From: an uncultured Olsenella sp.
GTDB taxonomy: Bacteria; Actinomycetota; Coriobacteriia; Coriobacteriales; Atopobiaceae
Direction of reading: 5' to 3'
Length of the DNA: 64,000 bases
Assembly: GCA_900314495.1 (NCBI GenBank)
Contig: OMVJ01000002.1
Span: 1 to 64,000, forward strand
Positions 59,864-64,000 of this stretch are shown piece by piece (within the stretch, counting starts at the first letter, position 1; each line of letters starts with the position of its first letter). The position numbers and the translations under genes were made by a program. The notes under the pieces were generated by a model that did no database searches, was not told the DNA's origin, and saw only the letters and a list, made by a program, of their open reading frames with translations.

Positions 59864-60235
59864 CTACTCGGCGCTGTCCGGCTCGACGGGCTCGTCTTCC
59901 GCATCCACGGACTCGGCCTCGCCCTTGGCCTCCTTGGCCTCCTCGGCGTCCACGGCAGCGGCAGCCTCCGCGACCTTCCTTGCGTAGGCAGCGCGGTCCT
60001 CTGCGCTCATGGTCCTCAGGCGCGCGCGAAGGAGCGTGTCCTCGGAATCGCTCATGGTGGCGCTTGCCTTGCGCGTGAGCTCCTCGTTCAGGGCCTTGCC
60101 CTGCTCGACGGTGAGCTCGCCCTTCTTCACGAGGTCAGAGATGACCTCCTGCGTCTTCTCGGCACCCGTGGCCGCGAAGCCGACACCCACCAGGAACGTC
60201 TTGCGAACGATGTCCATAGGATCAAAACCAGCCAT
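59864..60235 (-). CDS. Phasin-like small helical protein
   Basis: A 123-residue protein of the phasin/PhaF-like (COG3937) kind. Its N-terminal half is an amphipathic helix pair, MDIVRKTFLVGVGFAATGA then QEVISDLVKKGELTVEQGKALNEEL, the family signature. The C-terminal half is acidic, Ala/Glu-rich and probably disordered. Phasins coat polyester granules, but many Gram-positives without polyester genes carry this family next to UbiB, as here. The ATG at 60235 has AAAGGGG upstream. It lies just before the UbiB-like gene in one transcript. Confidence 0.8.
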   Translation of the reverse strand: MAGFDPMDIVRKTFLVGVGFAATGAEKTQEVISDLVKKGELTVEQGKALNEELTRKASATMSDSEDTLLRARLRTMSAEDRAAYARKVAEAAAAVDAEEAKEAKGEAESVDAEDEPVEPDSAE

Positions 60236-60348
60236 GATGGCCCCTTTCTGACAAGCGGGATACCGCCTACCTGTCCTCAACATGCTCACCTTTTACCCAT
60301 AGAACGGGCATCAGATACCATTTTCCGCCGATGGGCGGTGGCAATGTT

Positions 60349-61026
60349 CTAGCCGAGCAGCACCCGCCCAAGCTCTTCAACGCTGTCGACCACTATGTCG
60401 GCTCCGGCACCCGAAAGCTCTGCCACGTCACCCGTGCCGCCGTATGTCACGCCAACGCAGGGAACGCCGCACTCCCTCGCCCCCAGGGCGTCGTGGCTGC
60501 GGTCGCCCACCATCACCGCGTCGCCCGCAGTGAGGCCAAAGTGATCGAGCACCGCGGCAATGGTCTGGGCCTTGGTCGTGGCGTCGTCCACCTGCTTGCC
60601 GCGAACGTAATCGAAGAGGTCCGTCACGCCCTCGTCGTCCAGGGCCTTCTGCAGCACGGTCTGCCGCTTGGACGAGGCGACGGCCACCAGCTTCCCAGCC
60701 GCGCGGAGCCTGCCCAGCAGCTCCGGTATGCCCGGGAAGCTGGGCCAGGCCTCAAGACCATAGTTGTGGTAAATGGCCCGGTAGCGGCGCGTGACCTCCG
60801 CCGCGTCCTCCGCCGAAAGCCCGTACACCTCGCTGAAGGCGGAGGGGAAGGGAGGGCCGATGATGCGGCCCACGTCACCCAGCTGGTCCTGCGTGAGCCC
60901 AAAGCCCAGGAGCACCTTGGTCGCGGTCTCCACGATCTTGGTCTTGGTGTCGGCAAGCGTGCCGTCAAAGTCGAAGATGGCCAGGCGACGCGCTGCCACG
61001 TCCGCCTTGGAGTACGTCCGTATCAT
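60349..61026 (-). CDS. HAD-superfamily phosphatase, phosphoglycolate-phosphatase-like
   Basis: A 225-residue HAD hydrolase with all four motifs: FDFDGTLADT (nucleophile Asp), VASSK, a Lys in the KAQTIAAVL region and VMVGDRSHD. The helical cap between motifs I and II is of the Gph/PgmB type. It should dephosphorylate a small phosphate ester such as phosphoglycolate or a sugar phosphate. The ATG at 61026 has AAGGGACTTGG upstream and overlaps the TGA of a possible small ORF in the form ATGA. It is divergent from serC; a role as phosphoserine phosphatase is conceivable from its position but not shown by the sequence. Confidence 0.9.
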   Translation of the reverse strand: MIRTYSKADVAARRLAIFDFDGTLADTKTKIVETATKVLLGFGLTQDQLGDVGRIIGPPFPSAFSEVYGLSAEDAAEVTRRYRAIYHNYGLEAWPSFPGIPELLGRLRAAGKLVAVASSKRQTVLQKALDDEGVTDLFDYVRGKQVDDATTKAQTIAAVLDHFGLTAGDAVMVGDRSHDALGARECGVPCVGVTYGGTGDVAELSGAGADIVVDSVEELGRVLLG

Positions 61027-61193
61027 GCCAAGTCCCTTCGTTCCCGGTTGGTGCAGGGGTCGGCCCCGTGAGCGCTCGCCCCCGGCGGCGCGGTCGCGCA
61101 GGCCAGCGGCACCACTTTCAGCATCATAGCGTTGTCACGCCTGAGGGGACTCGGCGCACCCGCCAGGATCGTGGTCTTGCCCAGCCCTTCCAT
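61023..61193 (-). CDS. Candidate small ORF (56 aa) coupled to the HAD phosphatase gene
   Basis: A 56-codon frame starts MEGLGKTTILAGAPSPLRR with a strong ribosome site GGAAGGAGGGC directly before its ATG (61193). It ends in a TGA that overlaps the phosphatase ATG by ATGA. Third codon positions are mostly G or C, as in neighbouring genes. No domain is recognised beyond a GKTT stretch that resembles a partial P-loop. It could be a real small protein or a coupling leader; chance cannot be excluded in DNA of this composition. It lies in the divergent serC promoter region. Confidence 0.35.
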   Translation of the reverse strand: MEGLGKTTILAGAPSPLRRDNAMMLKVVPLACATAPPGASAHGADPCTNRERRDLA

Positions 61194-61245
61194 GCCCTCC
61201 TTCCATACTCCTTTCGTAACGCTTTGATTTCCGGTCGCTTTCATG

Positions 61246-61254
61246 TGCTATAAC
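61246..61254 (+). promoter_or_regulatory. Extended -10 promoter of serC-serA
   Basis: TGCTATAAC gives a TGn extension and TATAAC (five of six). TTGATT lies 19 bases upstream (61224-61229), a long spacer. The predicted start near 61261 gives a leader of about 28 bases for serC. Confidence 0.6.
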
Positions 61255-61288
61255 CGTCTGAACCCAAAGGCCACACGAAGGGACGTTT

Positions 61289-62392
61289 ATGGCTCGTGTG
61301 TACAACTTCTCTGCCGGCCCTGCCGCAATGCCAGAGTCGGTTCTGCGCGAGGCACAGGGTGAGATGCTCGATTACCGCGGCACGGGCATGTCCGTGCTGG
61401 AGATGAGTCACCGCTCCAAGGAGTACCAGGCAATCATCGACGACGCGGAGGCAGCCCTGCGCGAGCTCTACTCCATTCCGGACGACTACCGCGTGCTCTT
61501 CCTTCAGGGTGGCGCCACGCTGCAGTTTGCCGGCGTGCCCATGAACCTCATGCGCACGGGCCATGCGGGCTACCTGGTTAGCGGCGGCTGGTCAAAGAAG
61601 GCTTGGCAGGAGGCCGCGCGCTACGGCCAGGCAGACGTGCTTGCCTCGAGCGAGGACACCCACTTCGACCACGTGCCCACACTCGGCGCTCCCGTGAGCC
61701 AGGACCTTGACTACGTCTACATCTGCCAGAACGAGACGGTCTTCGGCACCATGTACCGCGCCCTGCCCCAGACCGGCAGCGTCACGCTGGTCTCGGACGT
61801 CTCCAGCATGTTCCTCTCGTGCCCCATTGACGTCACGCGCTACGGCCTGGTGTACGCCGGCGCACAGAAGAACGGCGGTCCGGCGGGCGTCACCGTGGTC
61901 ATCGTGCGTGACGACCTCATTCAGGACGGCCCGGCGCTGGCGGACATCACCCCCACCTACATGGGCTACAAGCTCCAGGCGGACAAGGGCTCCATGTACA
62001 ACACGCCCAACACCTACGGCATCTACCTCTGCGGGAAGATCTTCCGCTGGGTGCTTGACGGCGGCGGCGTTGAGGCCATGGGAGAGCGAAACTGGAGCAA
62101 GGTCCAGCCGCTTTACGACGCCATTGACCAGAGCCCCTTCTACGCCGGCTACGCGCAGCCGCAGGACCGCTCCATAGCAAACGTCACCTTCCACACCCCC
62201 ACGCCGGAGCTGGACGCCGCCTTCGTCGCGGGCGCCCGGGAGCACGGCATAGTCAACATCAAGGGCCATCGCAGCCTGGGCGGCCTACGCGCAAGCTGCT
62301 ACAACGCCGTCTCCGAAGAGGCGGTGAGCGCCCTCATCTCGTACATGGGCGAGTTCGAAGCCGCCCATGCTGCGGAGGCCCGATCTCTGTAG
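61289..62392 (+). CDS. serC: Phosphoserine aminotransferase
   Basis: A 367-residue PLP enzyme that converts 3-phosphohydroxypyruvate and glutamate to phosphoserine, the second step of serine synthesis. It starts ARVYNFSAGPAAMPESVL, has LFLQGGATLQFAGVPMNL, and the PLP lysine lies in YAGAQKNGGPAGVTVVIVR. NTPNTYGIYL and the final GHRSLGGLRASCYNA are also typical. The ATG at 61289 has GAAGGGACG upstream. serA follows after 56 bases. Confidence 0.97.
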   Translation: MARVYNFSAGPAAMPESVLREAQGEMLDYRGTGMSVLEMSHRSKEYQAIIDDAEAALRELYSIPDDYRVLFLQGGATLQFAGVPMNLMRTGHAGYLVSGGWSKKAWQEAARYGQADVLASSEDTHFDHVPTLGAPVSQDLDYVYICQNETVFGTMYRALPQTGSVTLVSDVSSMFLSCPIDVTRYGLVYAGAQKNGGPAGVTVVIVRDDLIQDGPALADITPTYMGYKLQADKGSMYNTPNTYGIYLCGKIFRWVLDGGGVEAMGERNWSKVQPLYDAIDQSPFYAGYAQPQDRSIANVTFHTPTPELDAAFVAGAREHGIVNIKGHRSLGGLRASCYNAVSEEAVSALISYMGEFEAAHAAEARSL

Positions 62393-62448
62393 CCGGCTAC
62401 CCGGCCGGCTCCCCAGACACCGTCAGGCATCCGCAGAAAGGAATCATC

Positions 62449-63639
62449 ATGCGCTACGTACGCGTTCTCGACAACATAACCCAGAACATCACGAAGGACG
62501 GCGTCTCCAAGCTGGGCGACGGCTATGCCTCCACGCAGGACATAAACAAGGCCGACGCGATCCTCATCCGCGCCTCGGACATCAACGACCTTGAGTTCCC
62601 GCCCTCCATCCGCTGCATCGCCCGCTCCGGCTCCGGCGTCAACAACATTCCGTACGAGCGCGTCGCCAAGCAGGGCATCGTGGTCTTCAACGCCCCCGGC
62701 GCCAACTCCAACGCCGTGAAGGAGCTGGTCCTGGGCATGATGCTGTCCCACTCGCGCGACGTCACGGGTGGCGTCAACTGGTGCCTGGAGCACGCGGACG
62801 ACCCAGACATCACCAAGGACGCCGAGCGCAGCAAGAAGGCCTTCGTGGGCCACGAGCTCATGGGCAAGAAGGTCGGCGTCGTGGGCGTGGGCAACATCGG
62901 CTCCAAGGTGGCGAACGCCCTGTCGCACCTGGGCGCCCATGTGTTCTGGTACGACCCCTACCTCTCTGTGGAGCACGCCCTGAAGGTCTCCGCCAGCGTC
63001 ACGCGCGTGCACGACCTTGACGACCTCTGCCGCGACTGCGACTACCTGACCCTGCACGTGCCCTCCAAGGAGGACACTATCCGCATGATCGGCGAGCCGC
63101 AGATATACAAGATGAACCGCGGCGCCATGCTTCTGAACTACGCCCGCGCGGACATCGTGGACGAGGATGCCGTGGCGCACGCGCTGGACATGGGGCACCT
63201 CTCCCACTTCTGCACCGACTTCGCCACGCCCAAGACCATGCGGATGAAGAACACCACCGTCACCCCGCACATGGGTGCCTGCACGCGCGAGGCGGAGCAG
63301 AACTGCGCCAACATGGCCATCAGCGAGATGAAGGACTACCTGGAGAACGGCACCGTCCACAACTCCGTCAACTACCCGGACATCGACCTGGGAACCTGCC
63401 TGTACGACGGACGCATGTGCGCCCTGCACGCCAACAAGCCCAAGATGGTTGCGCAGATCACCTCCATCATGGCCGACGCGGACGTGAACATCCAGAAGAT
63501 GGCCAACGTCTCGCAGGGTGGCAACGCCTACACCATGGTCGACTTCTCCGGCGACCTGGATGACCCCACCATCCAGCGCCTGCGCTCCATTACCGGCATG
63601 TACCTGGTAAGGATCCTGCCGGGCACGTCCCAGCAGTAG
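62449..63639 (+). CDS. serA: D-3-phosphoglycerate dehydrogenase (short, ACT-domain type)
   Basis: A 396-residue NAD-dependent dehydrogenase for the first step of serine synthesis. Substrate-domain motif IARSGSGVNNIPYERV, dinucleotide fold VGVVGVGNIGSKVANAL, catalytic Arg in NYARADIVDED and His in TPHMGACTREAEQN are present. A C-terminal ACT domain (MVAQITSIMADADVNIQKM) probably binds serine for feedback control. The usual DVFxxEP motif with the catalytic Glu is replaced by TDFATPKTM, a variant of a short SerA subgroup found in anaerobic Gram-positives. The ATG at 62449 has GAAAGGAATCATC upstream. It sits between serC and the DUF1015 gene. Confidence 0.93.
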   Translation: MRYVRVLDNITQNITKDGVSKLGDGYASTQDINKADAILIRASDINDLEFPPSIRCIARSGSGVNNIPYERVAKQGIVVFNAPGANSNAVKELVLGMMLSHSRDVTGGVNWCLEHADDPDITKDAERSKKAFVGHELMGKKVGVVGVGNIGSKVANALSHLGAHVFWYDPYLSVEHALKVSASVTRVHDLDDLCRDCDYLTLHVPSKEDTIRMIGEPQIYKMNRGAMLLNYARADIVDEDAVAHALDMGHLSHFCTDFATPKTMRMKNTTVTPHMGACTREAEQNCANMAISEMKDYLENGTVHNSVNYPDIDLGTCLYDGRMCALHANKPKMVAQITSIMADADVNIQKMANVSQGGNAYTMVDFSGDLDDPTIQRLRSITGMYLVRILPGTSQQ

Positions 63640-63702
63640 GGTCGCCACGTTAGGGCGCATCGCCCAACCGGCACAGGATCACGACCAGGTGGGAGGCACG
63701 TC

Positions 63703-64000
63703 ATGCGAGTGGAGCCAATCGATTGCCTGAGGCCCCGTCCCGAGAAGGTGGGCGAGTTCACCTCGCTTCCCTACGACGTCTTCACGGAAGGCGAGGCGCG
63801 CGCCTACGCGGCCGCGCACCCCACCTCCTTTCTGGCCATAGACCGGCCGGAGACCAACTTTCCCGCAGGCCAGGACCCCTACGCGCCCGAGGTTTACGAG
63901 AAGGCCCACCAGCTGCTGCTGGACCGCCAGCGCGACTTCACGCTCCTGCGCGAGGAGAGACCCTGCCTCTTCCTGTACGAGCTGACGGAGGCCTCGGGCC
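63703..64000 (+). CDS. DUF1015-family protein (partial, 3' end off window)
   Basis: The first 99 codons of a protein whose start MRVEPIDCLRPRPEKV, then SLPYDVFTEGEARAYAAAHP and SFLAIDRPETNF, match the DUF1015 family (about 410 residues when complete). The ATG at 63703 has GGGAGG nine bases upstream. It lies 63 bases after serA. The order serC-serA-DUF1015 recurs in many Gram-positives, so a link to serine metabolism is likely; no reaction is established that I can name with certainty. Confidence 0.85.
   Translation, partial: MRVEPIDCLRPRPEKVGEFTSLPYDVFTEGEARAYAAAHPTSFLAIDRPETNFPAGQDPYAPEVYEKAHQLLLDRQRDFTLLREERPCLFLYELTEASG

Overview
The window is chromosomal DNA from a high-G+C Gram-positive bacterium. 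It most likely comes from the class Coriobacteriia, family Atopobiaceae (Olsenella- or Atopobium-like). This placement is an inference. It rests on strong G/C bias at third codon positions, leader-rich Gram-positive gene organisation, secreted proteins with the YRLYNP..GEHLYT module that I associate with this group, a Rho with a long Arg/Asn-rich N-terminal extension, and a RecJ fused to a RecQ-like helicase. I see no phage, insertion sequence, CRISPR array or rRNA. Nearly every base belongs to a compact set of about 48 genes in short operons.

Layout. 1-3951 (minus): a branched-chain amino-acid/peptide-type ABC importer, livK-livH-livM-livG, with livG running off the left edge. 4164-6174 (minus): a membrane-anchored protein with repeated T-A-x-L motifs, then a VanZ-like protein. 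6413-14724 (minus): rho, a tandem MarR-type regulator, argS, pncB, a small tail-anchored protein and a PflA-like radical SAM protein, mostly separated by clear intrinsic terminators. 14863-14938: tRNA-Ala. 15348-16568 (plus): a WecA/TagO-type lipid-linked glycan initiator. 16692-18102 (minus): infC-rpmI-rplT with a leader attenuator and an apparent AUA start for infC. 18217-18302: tRNA-Leu. 18362-27537 (minus): secD-secF-recJ/HIRAN/recQ fusion-rel-MBL hydrolase, a protein export, repair and stringent-response block.

27752-35456 (minus) is a five-gene cell-surface block. In transcription order it holds a C39-like secreted protein, an MBOAT O-acyltransferase, an AlgJ/AlgX-like SGNH protein, a lipoprotein and a secreted transglutaminase-like protein. 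The first and last share the same repeat module and probably act on or bind the envelope; the middle pair looks like a glycan O-acetylation machine. 35562-41311 (minus, with one plus-strand coiled-coil gene) interleaves queuosine genes (tgt, queA, queH) with PTS components HPr and EIIA-Glc. Then come a zinc-protease-like membrane protein (minus), a TRIC-type channel, metG, an alpha/beta hydrolase, a MarR regulator with a heterodimeric ABC exporter, and a lipoprotein cyclophilin (all plus).

51284-56698 is a small sugar-use divergon. A TetR regulator, a GPH-type symporter and a GH36-like glycosidase read leftward; a GT-B-like protein of unknown function reads rightward. The intergenic region carries two nearly identical 17-bp operators. 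56786-64000 contains a GNAT-molybdenum-carrier-like fusion, a UbiB/ABC1 kinase-like protein paired with a phasin-like protein, a HAD phosphatase that may be translationally coupled to a small upstream ORF, and serC-serA-DUF1015, the last cut by the right edge.

The most noteworthy items are the RecJ-HIRAN-RecQ fusion, the surface O-acetylation block, the T-A-x-L repeat protein, the GNAT fusion, the AUA start of infC, and a palindromic element found directly behind two different terminators.
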